Shown here in pieces: positions 12,191 through 22,947 of a stretch of 64,000 nt of DNA. The notes under the pieces were generated by a model, which had not been told where the DNA came from, ran no database searches, and was given only the letters and a program-made list of their open reading frames with translations. The position numbers were made by a program, and so were the translations under genes. Position 1 is the first letter of the stretch, and every line of letters begins with the position of its first letter. Source of the stretch: Eonycteris spelaea (lineage: Eukaryota > Chordata > Mammalia > Chiroptera > Pteropodidae); NCBI GenBank assembly GCA_003508835.1, contig PUFA01000164.1, positions 2,418,001 through 2,482,000 on the forward strand. The letters run 5' to 3'.

Positions 12191-13174
12191 ACATTTTTAA
12201 GGGCCATTTTTAATGATTTTATAATATAGATTCTGTGAATGGTTTCAGGATGAAACTCTAGGATGCAACCATCAACAGATATTAACAGTTGTGAATTAAG
12301 TCTTCTATGTATAATAGCCACCTGCCAGGACTTTTCCCTCTCAAAAAGGATGTAATTGAAGGAAAACTATTATAAATATTGTAAAATATGTTCTTAAATA
12401 TCTATCACTACCAACAATTGGTCAACGGTTTCATTATATGTAGAGATTACCCACCAGTCGACAGAACACGTGCCATACCCTTCTCAAGGAAGCCCTACTA
12501 TTACCTAGTACTTTTTGGTACAACTTACATAATAAAGACAGAAAATATTTTCCTTAAATTTCCAAAAAGTCAGTCCAGTCGTCAAGCTCACATTTTGGCA
12601 AATCTAATACAATAGAACAATTTAAAAACATTACAATAAACTTGCTTTAGGTTTGCCATGAACAGTATTTTCTCAGGGCACGGTTTCTATCTGCCTTATA
12701 GTACACAAATGAGAGAATGATAGCAGAGGGGAAGTTAAGTCTAGAATTCTCTGCACACAGCCTCTGCCAAAGAGATCAGCATGTCCCTATCACTTTGGGT
12801 AAATCTGTACTAGATCAATAATTTATTCCTGAGTCACCGATACTATTTGTCCAGTCTTTTGGTTTGATATTTACTTCAAGGAAAAAAGCAAGATTATTCT
12901 AAGCAGCAATATAAAAGTGAATTATTAATAGTCTTTTAGGAGAAATTCTCGAACACAGCAGGAAAAAAAAAAGGTAAAAACTCTGTTCCCTTGGGTCATA
13001 TTATCTAAGATAAGCCAGCCTGTTATCATTGGTACTTTCTTGATTTCACCTTCTAATCTCTGTCTGCTTCCAGATCCTATTTCTCCGGGCTTCTGTGCCT
13101 AACAAACACCAGCACTGTCCTGCAAACATCTTTAAATTAAACATGACTCAATAATAGCACAAAAAGTGCTAGTT

Positions 13175-14320
13175 GCTCATTAAATAGCTATGCACCAAAT
13201 ACTGTATTAGTCACAGAGTAATTTAAAAAACATGGCCTCTGTCTTGGAAAGCTTCATGGGGTATTAGGGAGACAGGTGTGGTTTACAAATATGATTATAA
13301 AATGCAATAAATGCAGTAATTGAGGTATATAAAAAGTCCTATGGAAGCACAGGGAATGGGGTACCTACATTGATAGGAAAGTCAGGTAAAGTTCATTAAA
13401 AATTGATTTTAGAGTTTTAGAGGAAGTACAAAGAATTTTCCAGGTTAAAGGAATGGCAGACCATGGAGGTCTAAGAAAGCATGGCATATATTTTGGAAAT
13501 CAAATTGGTTTCAAAAGCTAGGAGAGTTAATAGTGAAGCAGGAGGTATGGTTGGCAAGGCAAATTGAGAGTGTCTTAAATGTCTTGCTAAGGAGTTTGGA
13601 CTTTATCTAAAAGTTGATGGAGGGCCATTGGAGGATTTTGAATAGGAGAATTACAAGGTCGGATTTGCATTTTTAAAAAAACGATAACACTGAATTTTTA
13701 AAAATACAGGGTAGATCAGATGAAGAGTAGAAGTCATTGAATCAAGGTATTTCAGTACAACTTATTAAATATTGTTAAAGGAATTAAGGAAGGGAAAGGA
13801 GGAATAAGGTAGGAAAAGTGGGAGGGAACAAATGAAGGAAGACTAACAGTAAAAAGTAGATGGAGCAAGACAATTTCTGAGATGTTTTAGTAGATAGACT
13901 CCATGGAAATTGACAGAAGTGAAGAAAAAGGAGTGTTATGACTGCCAGTGTTTTGGCTTAGGCACTTGAGGGGCACAGGGGCAAGTCACCAGTATCAGGA
14001 CAACAGTTAAGATGAACAGGTCTCACAGGGGAAGAAAGGAGATTATTGTCAGCTTTGGCCATTTTGAGTATGAGGTACTTGGAGTTTATCCCATGGAAAT
14101 ACATATCTGGAACTTAGGAGAGGTATCTTTACTAGAAGCATGTTTTAGAGTTATTACTGAATATTTAAAACCAAAGAAGTCCTCTAAATAAATCTGAGAT
14201 CGTAGAGTGTAGAGAGAAATATCCTTAAAGATACCAACACTTTTAGGGCAGGAAGGCAGAGGGAGACAAGCCATCTCAGGATCCCTCAGGGAAGTAAGCA
14301 AAACAAGAGTGTTCTAAGAA
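13175..14320 (-). mobile_element. long L2 LINE copy, interrupted and diverged
   Basis: Antisense L2 phrases occur in the right order: GGCCTCTGTCTTGGAAAGC, GGAAGCACAGGGAATGGGG, AAGGAGTTTGGACTTTATC, GGGCCATTGGAGGATTTTG, TTTGGCCATTTTGAGTATGAGG and AGGGAGACAAGCC. This is the longest L2 copy in the window and includes former ORF2 sequence. No usable frame remains. Confidence 0.65.
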
Positions 14321-14329
14321 GGAAATAAA

Positions 14330-15775
14330 GAAATGAGTTTCCTCATCTGTCAAGTAAGTTGTCAGATAATGCTCATTAAAAGTTTATTATGAAGGCTACA
14401 CATAGTACTAAAAAAATGTAGGAGGGTGATTAGCTTTCAGCAGGACATATCCAAGGCAGTAAGGCTCTACAGAAATATGGAAGATAAATAGTTCTGCTCA
14501 CTTTGTTCCTTTCTCAGTGGAAAGGACATTGGAGAGATGAGTCACTGATGCACATGATGTCCATTTGTGGGAAATTAATTAGTACAATTTCATTAAAATC
14601 AATTCATATTTACAAATAACTTACTAATGAAGAAAAATGTCTTGTAACTATAAGCACTACTTTGTAACACAAATTTTAAAAGCCATTCCAAGTTCATTAA
14701 AAGGATCATGATGACACTTGTAAACAGCAAGGATTTAAATGGAGTTATTTGGGGTAGTGATAGTATATAAAGCTATTTGACAGAGTTCCAATTCCATCAT
14801 TACTTATCAAACAGTGAATTTACTTTACACAATGGACACTAACTAAAAGGAAAAAGGCTTAAACAGCAGTAAAAAGTAATTTGGGTTAGAAAAAGGATTT
14901 CCCGAAGACTAAAAATGAGTTGGTCTATAAGTTTATTGTAGACATACTTTTCCTTGCTGTCAACATCATTTTCTGTTCCCTTTTCAACTTTATGGAAGAG
15001 CGTTGCGGAAGCTCTAAGTTGTCCTGACAGGGCACACCAATATATCAACAAAAATATGTTCATATATTTGTAAAACCACAATCATAGGTCAAAGCTTATC
15101 AAAAAAAAAAAAAAAAAAAGCTAAGAAATAGTATGAATGGTTTCCTCCTGGTGACAGGAACCCAGGATAGACAGACTAGGAATATAGAATATTTAAAAGA
15201 TCATGGAGTGGACTCATTTACGCAAGACTAAAGAAGGTAATCCTGGTGAGGCTTTTCATAATGTAACAAACTAGTTTCTGTAGTTGTTATCCTTTAGAAC
15301 AGGGTTTCTCAAAAAAATAAAATAAAAATTACTTGAAAATTAAATTTTAAAAATACTTAAACACAAACCTAATTATTGAAATTAAATTCAGTAGCCATGA
15401 AGTTACTCATTCAAATTTTTATAAAGGTTTTTACATGCTTCTCAGACCAACAACAGTTTGTAGGTTGGCACCATTTCACAGTCTGCACTTGAGTAGCACT
15501 GGCCCGAAATACAATTTCTCTTAAAATATTCATGAGAATGAGAGGAGAGGGTTGATTTTTAGTAATTCACTACATAATCATATTTTATGATTCACTTTTA
15601 CTAAACTCAGAAGGATGACATATGAGCCAGAATGCAAGTACATTTATAATGGAATGATTCCTTTCCAGGATTAGAATACATGAGAATCCAAATTAATAAT
15701 GAAAAGTTTGTTGCACAAAGAATCAGAGCATAAGACAGTGAATACTGTGACCTTAAGGAATGTTTCAAGACAAGG
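14330..15775. other. intergenic, nothing recognised
   Basis: AT-rich. A possible diverged DNA-transposon remnant about 15300-15505 starts AACAGGGTTTCTC and ends AGTAGCACTGG, but is too decayed to call. Confidence 0.4.
15101..15119 (+). repeat. poly(A) run
   Basis: An uninterrupted run of A. No element that it could terminate is recognisable upstream. Confidence 0.9.
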
Positions 15776-15779
15776 AAAG

Positions 15780-16005
15780 CAGCTCAGCTGAATGGTGGAG
15801 GCAGGGACTCTTGCAGTCAAGCCACTGGGATTTGAATCCCAGCTGCGTCATATAACACTTGTGTGATTTAGAACTTTCTTAGGTTCTGTGTATTTTTATA
15901 GTGGGGATAAAATCAACCTGGAGAGCTTTATAAAAGGATTAATACAGGGCTAATATAGTACCCAGCACATAGTAAGCATTCAGTAAATGTCAGTTGATGT
16001 CATTA
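15780..16005 (+). mobile_element. MIR SINE
   Basis: GGGATTTGAATCCCAGCTGC, CTTGTGTGATTTAG, GGGGATAAAATCAACC and CCCAGCACATAGTAAGCATTC match MIR. The segment for the Box B region is well kept. Confidence 0.85.
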
Positions 16006-17219
16006 ATACTATTCTATGGTAAAATATCTCTACAACAGTCCATATGATCATGGTAGACAGATTCAATGCCTCTTCCATAGACAGCAATGGATAAACACTG
16101 ACAATCTTCAAATCTTAGATTTTTTTTCTTCTGTTCTCACAATCTTCCTCTGGATAGATACAATAAATTCGTTTCAGTTTATAATCACATCCCCGTACAA
16201 CTTCCCTTAGATTATACACAAATCACCTTGACTCAATTTAGATGTGTCCAACTGTTAGTCATACATTTATAGGCAACCCTTTGGTGCATAGCCACAGATA
16301 TGGTAAATAAACACCTTTATTGTGGCAGATTCCTGGTTTAATTCTATAAAGAAAACCGTATTCTCTTTCAAGTTCTCAGGGAGTTTCTCATTGGTTGGGC
16401 ATTACATTCCCATATCTGATGGCAAATAAATCCACATTGAAAGCAAATTATAAAGGGATGAATTCTCTGGATTCAGGACAAGAATGATTGTGATATTTTG
16501 CTAGAGTCAGGTTAGCATAACCTGGTGCCTCTATCCATGCTGAGATTACAAGGCTACAGATCTATCAGAACAACCTCTTGCACAAATTCTAACTCTCAAT
16601 TTCTAAATGCCACACATATACCCTTTCTGCTTCTGAATAGTCGTACAATTAAATATTTCAAACTGCTTCCATTTAAATATCATTCTCAAGTGATATCACC
16701 CACTATGTTGTTTTTAAAATCAATTTCTATCTCTAGAGTTTGATTTTTCTAACAAGTTCATACAAACATGTATCTATCGCAGTTTGGAAAACAGTAAGAG
16801 AACAGTAAATTTTAGCTTTTCTTATTATAGTTACCTATCAGGAACTTGATTTTTCTATGAAAACTTAAACATACAATTTTTAGATGCTCCCACTCCTGTA
16901 TATTCCTAAAATCCTCAGAAATAGTGCCTTTCTCCAACCATGCATTGAGTACTTTTATTTCTTTTACACTTATTTATTCCTTATAAACATATCGGTAATG
17001 AAAATGGTCATGTGAAAGTATGAAACTTTATATCAGTGTGCCTACACAATTCAGCACCGTAGCATAAAGCAGGCTTTTAATAATGGCGTTATAGCTTTGT
17101 TTGGACATTGACAACAACTTTCGAGAGCTATGTGGTATGTCCCAATTCTATTTCCAAATCTCTATCTACCCACTTTTCTCCCTTCCCACTATCCTCATCA
17201 TAGTAAACACCATCATTAT

Positions 17220-17835
17220 CCTCTATTTAACAAAGTAGGAAACCTCAAGTCTTGCACTCCATCACACCAATTCCACTCTAGGGCTCCCCTGATCTATTCT
17301 CCACAGAATAGGGAAAATGATTTTCTTAAAACATGTATTTCTGTTATGCAGCTGTTGCTCATTGTCCTTAAAAAAAATTTAAAAGAAGACACTCCAAATT
17401 CTTACCATGACCTACAGGCCATACATGATCTAGTCCCTGTCAGATCTCCAAGGTGACTCCACCCTTTCTTTCCTTTTTGTATTTTGCTCAGGTCTTTCAT
17501 CTCCTTGAGCAACACCAAACTCTTTTCACCTTGGATATTTGTACTGTCATTTCCTCAACCAAGAATATCTCTCCTGCTTCCCCTCTTTCTGTGATTCATT
17601 CTCATTATTTAGGTCTAAATCTGCTGGGAGACAGCTCCCTCCCAACTTCCCAGTTTAAAGTAAATTTACTCCAGCTATTCCATTTATCTCCTTACAGGAC
17701 ATATTACAATTTACAATTATATTCTTTGCTTAGTTACTTGTTATTTTCTCTTTACCTACCTGTATGTAAGTTCCATTGGAGGCAGAAACAATGTTTATGT
17801 TAATCATAAAATAGCAGAGCACCTGGATTATGTTA
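17220..17835 (+). mobile_element. L2 LINE copy
   Basis: TACAGGCCATACATGATCTAG, TTTCTTTCCTTTTTG, GCTCAGGTCTTTC and GTATGTAAGTTCCATTGGAGG are diverged L2 3' text. Two adjoining open frames of 108 and 116 codons here are products of its low stop density and not a gene. Confidence 0.6.
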
Positions 17836-17859
17836 TGCAATTAACAAAACAGTATTGAG

Positions 17860-18090
17860 GGAGGAAAGATTCAGACACAGCTATACGGTAGTGAGCAGAG
17901 CAGGGCCAGGAAGCCCGAGACAAAACCCCAGTGAACATCATAATTAAAGGGACTGAGAGATGAAAAGGAGCCTGCAAAGAAAACTAGAACTGGAAATGGC
18001 ATGCCCCAAAAGGATTTCAGTGAGAAAGTAACCTGATCATATCCAAACAAATATTCGTTGAGTATCTACTATGTGTATCAATATGTCTGC
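17860..18090 (-). mobile_element. probable L2 fragments
   Basis: GAGAGATGAAAAGGAGCCTGC and AACAAATATTCGTTGAGTATC resemble antisense L2 ORF2 and 3' text. The identity is low. Confidence 0.4.
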
Positions 18091-19289
18091 AGATTTACGA
18101 AACCCGTGATATGACAACTTTTTAAATAGAAGAAATTTTGAATGCTTTTATATTAATTTTCTCTTATTCAGTATCCTCCAATAATGAAATGAGTTATAGA
18201 AATACTACACTAAAAATAGCAATGTTTGTTGAACATGCCCAGTTAAAAAACAATTATGTTAGAGTAGGGTAAAAGTATGACTACTTTAGCTTTTTCGTTA
18301 AATAAATGTTATTATGTTTGCCAGAAACCATTCAAGAACATTTCTCTTTATGTAAGGCTTACCCTAGTAATACTGCTTAGGTCAGTGTCTGTCTGGATTA
18401 TCTGCAGCCTAAATGCCAACTCTGTAAATTAAACCTGTCAAGTGACAGCTTTGCCATAGCATGCATAATCAACCTTTAAAATTTATTTATATCCATTCCC
18501 TTTCTCTGGCCAGATTAAATTTTCCTTTCCTGAGCTATTTTTTGCTTCACTTAAGAATGTGGCACAATTCAACATGTTCTAAACAATTACATGGAGACTG
18601 TGCCCCTCTTGATTTCTAATCCTCAAATGATTTTTATTCAGACTTTAGAACAGCAAAAGAAATTTTCTGAGTTGACTGAGAACAAGAGTTTTCTAAAACT
18701 AGATTCCTCCAGGTATAAGTATGTGAACCAGTCATAATAATGGCATGCTATGATAATGCTATGAACTATTATAAGTTCATAATAAGCACTTTAATCAATG
18801 TCCCATGGAAACAGTTCCTTCCAGCATGCAAATGGAAATTTTATTTTGACTAATCTGTCCATCACACCTTAATATGCATGCTTAGCTACCACAGATGTAA
18901 ATACATTAAGTGGTAGGGTACTTAATGTGAAAACATATTTTCATCCTATTTGAAGACTTACCTAAGCAATTTTCAGGTTTACATTTAAGTTGATAAAATT
19001 AGACATGTGTAACAGAAAATGAACGTAACAGAGATTAAGAGAATTGTTTCTTAGACAATTCTTTTTTAAGTTTGACACATACGAAACACAATAGCCCAAG
19101 CGTAGCTATTGGCCTATGGACTCTGTCCTTGAAAGGCGTGTTGTTACAAGCTTAATTGCTTGTTGGAGATTTCTGTGTCAAAAATTCCCACAGAAATGAT
19201 GATATAGCACCGTTGTTTGACTTTTATTATTCATCAAACTTATTTAAAAGATTTAATATCCTCATCATAAGAAAAAATATAACTATGTA

Positions 19290-19432
19290 TGGGAACAGAT
19301 ATTCGTTAGACTTATTGTGGTAATTTATTTTTCAGTATATTCAAATAGAATCATGCTGAACACCTGAAATGTTATATGTCAACTGTACTTCAATTAAAAA
19401 TATATACAAAAATATATAGACATTAAAAAAAA
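19290..19432 (+). mobile_element. short L1 3' end
   Basis: TTGTGGTAATTTATTTTTCAG, AATCATGCTGAACACCTGAA, ATGTTATATGTCAACTGTAC and TTCAATTAAAAATATATAC, followed by an A run, match an L1 3' terminus. Confidence 0.65.
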
Positions 19433-19807
19433 AGTTGATAAACTTTAAATCAATGTCTTAAGGGATGAAAAACTCACTTTTCACACAGAGCATACTTTAG
19501 TTTTAAACAAATTTACACACTGAAAATTATATATTTGGAAATTTAAGTATACATTTTTAAACATTTTTTTCACAATCACACAAGATTAATTTTGAATATA
19601 AAATAACCTGTTCTATAATAATAAAATGAAAATAAACTTTTATAATATTGATAGGAGCCATGGTTGTATCCCTGAATTTTTAGGACACCTCTTAAATATG
19701 AGAATATACTTAATATCACCCTCTGTACTAGTATCCAGAAACCCACTGGATTTTAGCATTTGCCCCTACTAAGTATACTTGGCACATTATTTACCTTGCA
19801 ATTAGTG

Positions 19808-19858
19808 GGGTTTGTTTTGTTTTGTTTTGTTTTGTTTTGTTTTGTTTTGTTTTGTTTT
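19808..19858 (+). repeat. (TTTTG)n microsatellite
   Basis: About ten near-perfect copies of TTTTG (GTTTT) in tandem, ending in TTTTCT. It is likely length-polymorphic. Confidence 0.97.
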
Positions 19859-19859
19859 C

Positions 19860-22145
19860 TAGAGTGGTATTGTCACATTTGAGCTATCTAGCACTGAATA
19901 GTAATACTCTTTGCTATGGTATAACTGGAATCATTCAGTGTTTACTAGATCTGCTGTCCTTGTAAGGATTTCTATTCATCATCAGGATTTGCTGATTTGT
20001 AGCCTCCCATAGTGTTTCACCTTCTAAGAATACAGAAACTCCTCATATGCTTTTGATGTTCTCTTTTATCTTTCAACTGTTTGATTTTGCATTTTGAATA
20101 TGGTGATGAAAAGTCCTGCCTACCATTTGAGCTCAAGAACAACGTTTTACTAAGAAAAGTAACTTACATCTGGGCATCTTGTTTAGTGGGAGAAGTCTTC
20201 CATCTTAGGACTTCTTCTGGAATATTGACTTGCAGAGATGTTTTCTTATTTTGGAATGTCTGTACCAACCACTATTTGTATGTCTGTTGGCTCAGCCCAC
20301 AGACCCTCTGTTAATAAGTATGGGCACTGATGCTCTAAGCAGAAATCTAGAGTTTTGAGTTCTTAGACCACAGGAGTCTCCTGACCAATGTTGGGATGGG
20401 GATGGACTACTATTCTCTAAGAATCAACAGCTTAAAATTATTGGGCTGAGTAGAGCAGACACTCTCAGTACAACAGTGAACAGCAATGGTGAGGACACAT
20501 AAACATGGTAGCTACCAGAGTGACTACTCTAAATTTAGTGAGCTGGCCAGCAATACCACATGTATTTCCCATTTAAAGTGTGTCCTTTCTCTCAACAGCA
20601 AAAGCTTTTTCTAGTTTTTCATTTTTGAACTATGTCCTTTTCAAAGCAGAAGAAGGTAGTACCTCATTTGAAAGGCTAAGATCCTCTGAAGCTGTAAATT
20701 TGAGCCTAGCTTTGAGCTTAATGAGCATAACTGGCTGGATATTTCATGTCAGCACCGCTCGTGGTAATTATAGGATCTGTGTATCACAAGGCTCACAACT
20801 TGTATCACAAGTTCTACAGGAAAACTGTTTAATACTGATTTGGTTCTGCTTACCATTTCCTGAATTTATATCCTGTCCCACCAGATTCATTTTTTGAAGT
20901 CATTACATGAAAAACTTCCATACTCCAATCAGCATCACTGTGCTGATTGGTTCTTATAGTGATCGTTGAGAATAGGTGTTTTTTAACTACATTGTTGTAA
21001 ATATTGGTCAAACTTTTTCTTATGAGGATGTTAATTCTGCCAGTGATACATGGCCAATGTTCTCTCCATGTGACATTAACATTTTAATTTTGTCGAGTCT
21101 TTTTGCCATATAGAAGTTTCAAATTTTATATCATGAAATATGTCTTTTTCTTTGTGACCTGAGTTCCCTAACCTACTTAGGAAGGCCCCTCTCACCGCAA
21201 GTTGTTCTTCAATCTTTCTATATATTTTTTTTAGGACTTAAGATTTTTAAAGCTTTACTCTTTTTATGGTTACATTGTGAAGAGGCGTCATATATTTCTT
21301 AAGCTCTTCGGTTTTCCTTGATTTAGATGGAGTCAAAATTTTCCTTGGCGAGCAATTTCTTTAAAATGAAGATGAGTAGACTTCTGTTCCTGTAAAAGCC
21401 TGACCTAATTCCTTTTTTAAAGCACTTACTTTGTTTACAGCATATATGTTTACAAGAAGGTTAAATAACTATGCAAGCACAGTCTCTAAATAGAAGTTCT
21501 AATAAATCCTAAGACACTACAGTAGTACACTGAGGACACAATTTGATCCCTAAAGCCCTCTTCCATCTACTGCTCAGGAAAAGCAGCAAACAAAAGGCTT
21601 CAGTGTTTAAGAAACCAGAGTTCTTTAAAGCAGGTAAAAGCTGTTTACTCCTTTCAGAAAGCAGAGAGTGTTTTCAGATTATAAATGACAGAGATGCCCT
21701 TGTGTAGCATAGAACAATTGTGATAAGGCTCTACTTCTTAAGGGCCTAAATTATGAAAACAGTGGGACAGCAAGACTGAAAATGAACAGAAAGGAAAGCT
21801 TTGGACGCAGAATGACATCAGGCCTTGACAAAGCCGAAGATTCTTAATTTTAAAAGCGCTTCCTTTCAGCAGCCTTTCATTATCTGTGACATCAAAGGAG
21901 CATAGTACAATGGAAGCATGTGATTTCAAAATGCCACAATTCAGCCAACTGCAGTTGCATGCGTACGTAGTATTGGAGACGTGACCAAAAAAAAAACACT
22001 ACAGCGAGCATAGGGCTTTATTTGCATCACAAGAAACTCTCCCTGTCTAATATAGGATAAGTTTGTAAAGATCAGTTTCTTTCCACTTGAAAGTGCCCCC
22101 AGGGACAAGTATTCACCTTGTCCGAGCTTAAGGCCGTGGCATTAG
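19860..22145. other. PTP4A1 upstream flank
   Basis: No gene. A 10-base perfect inverted repeat with two CCAAT boxes sits at 20925-20950. From about 21950 CpG begins to appear and repeats disappear, as expected for promoter-proximal DNA. Confidence 0.5.
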
Positions 22146-22148
22146 TGT

Positions 22149-22155
22149 TGAGTCA
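22149..22155 (+). promoter_or_regulatory. AP-1 consensus site upstream of PTP4A1
   Basis: TGAGTCA lies about 530 bases upstream of the TATA box, with an octamer-like ATTTGCAT about 120 bases further upstream, near 22020-22027. Both are perfect to consensus, but such short sites are common by chance. Confidence 0.35.
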
Positions 22156-22559
22156 CCGGGCACAGCGGTCATGCGACATAAATATTTGATGACGGAGATC
22201 GTAGGAGCCCAGGTGCCAAGGTAAACCGCGGGCAAAGATGACTGTGATTATGGCTTAATGTAGCAGCAAGCAGAGCCGGAGCTGAGACACGGTTCCAGTC
22301 CTAAAGGCACTGCATTTTAAGTTTGAAGCAAACTTCAAGCCTCCCATGTGACGTGTGCACGCCTCGGTGGTTTTAATAATATGAACCAGGGTTTCTGCCG
22401 CGATTCCCTCCAGTCCTTAGATCGGCATCCTCTCTCGTTCCCACTCCTCCCCCTCCCCAGACTTCGTCCACCCCCGAGTCCCTCCTCGGCTCCTTCCCCC
22501 CCCGCTCAGGAGCGCTTCGCCATTCATCAACCGGTTCACACCGGCAGCGGCCGCCGCGC

Positions 22560-22712
22560 GGTGACGTCCGCGGCGGGTGGGGGGAGGGGGGCGGGCTTCC
22601 GCCCCCGCTCGTCGGCGCTCGGCCCGGGGCCCCCGGCCGCGATTGGTGGCCGGGGGTTCGCACGTCGCGCCGGCTATAAAAGGGAGGGTTTGTGACGCAA
22701 GGGCGCCTCGGC
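22560..22712 (+). promoter_or_regulatory. PTP4A1 core promoter
   Basis: TATAAAAGG lies at 22675-22683 inside the CpG island. An inverted CCAAT box (ATTGG) is at 22642-22646 and another at 22719-22723, just past the expected start. CGCCCCCGC at 22600-22608 is the reverse complement of the EGR1 consensus. TGACGTCC near 22562 and TGACGCAA at 22692-22699 are one to two bases off a CRE/ATF site. PRL-1 is known as an immediate-early gene induced in regenerating liver through Egr-1, which fits these sites. Initiation is expected about 22703-22712. Confidence 0.75.
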
Positions 22713-22947
22713 GCGCGTATTGGCTCTGTGGACTGCGGGCCGGCTCGGCTACGCGCTCTCTTCGGCGCTGCTCACTGCATGGTAGAGTCTGGTGCCCCCG
22801 CCGCCGTCTGCAAAGCCGCCGCCGCCCCGCCACGACCACCGCCACCCCCTGCCCTGCAGCCGCCGCCACCGCCGCCGCCTGTGTCGCCGCCGCCTCGGGA
22901 CCGGCTGTATGATTAGGCCACAATCTTCAATGAGTAAACATATTCCT
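22705..22947 (+). other. PTP4A1: PTP4A1 exon 1 (5' noncoding)
   Basis: The 3' edge is set by a consensus donor, CCT|GTGAGT, at 22947/22948. The 5' edge is an estimate, about 25-30 bases after the TATA box at 22675. The exon is very GC- and CCG-rich and lies in the CpG island. It holds upstream AUGs at 22779, 22909 and 22930. Joined to the acceptor at 26308, its last 13 codons continue an open frame into exon 2, which supports the splice. The exact transcription start cannot be read from sequence. Confidence 0.82.
22779..22916 (+). CDS. upstream ORF 1 of PTP4A1, 45 codons, proline-rich
   Basis: This ORF lies wholly in exon 1. It begins MVESGAPAAVCKAAAAPPRP, runs through uninterrupted proline blocks and ends DRLYD-TAG. 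The start context is moderate (T at -3, G at +4), and it is the first AUG downstream of the predicted cap site. Seven-proline and five-proline runs would be expected to slow ribosomes and depend on eIF5A. Whether it is translated is unknown. The amino-acid bias could simply reflect CCG/CCN repeats in a CpG island, so a regulatory rather than a peptide role is more likely. Confidence 0.5.
   Translation: MVESGAPAAVCKAAAAPPRPPPPPALQPPPPPPPVSPPPRDRLYD

Noticed and set aside
17130..17803. Adjacent 108- and 116-codon frames
   Set aside because: They lie in an L2 copy whose pyrimidine-rich 3' region is poor in stops.
20925..20950. Perfect 10-base inverted repeat CCAATCAGCA/TGCTGATTGG with 6-base loop
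   Set aside because: About one such hairpin is expected by chance in a window of this size.
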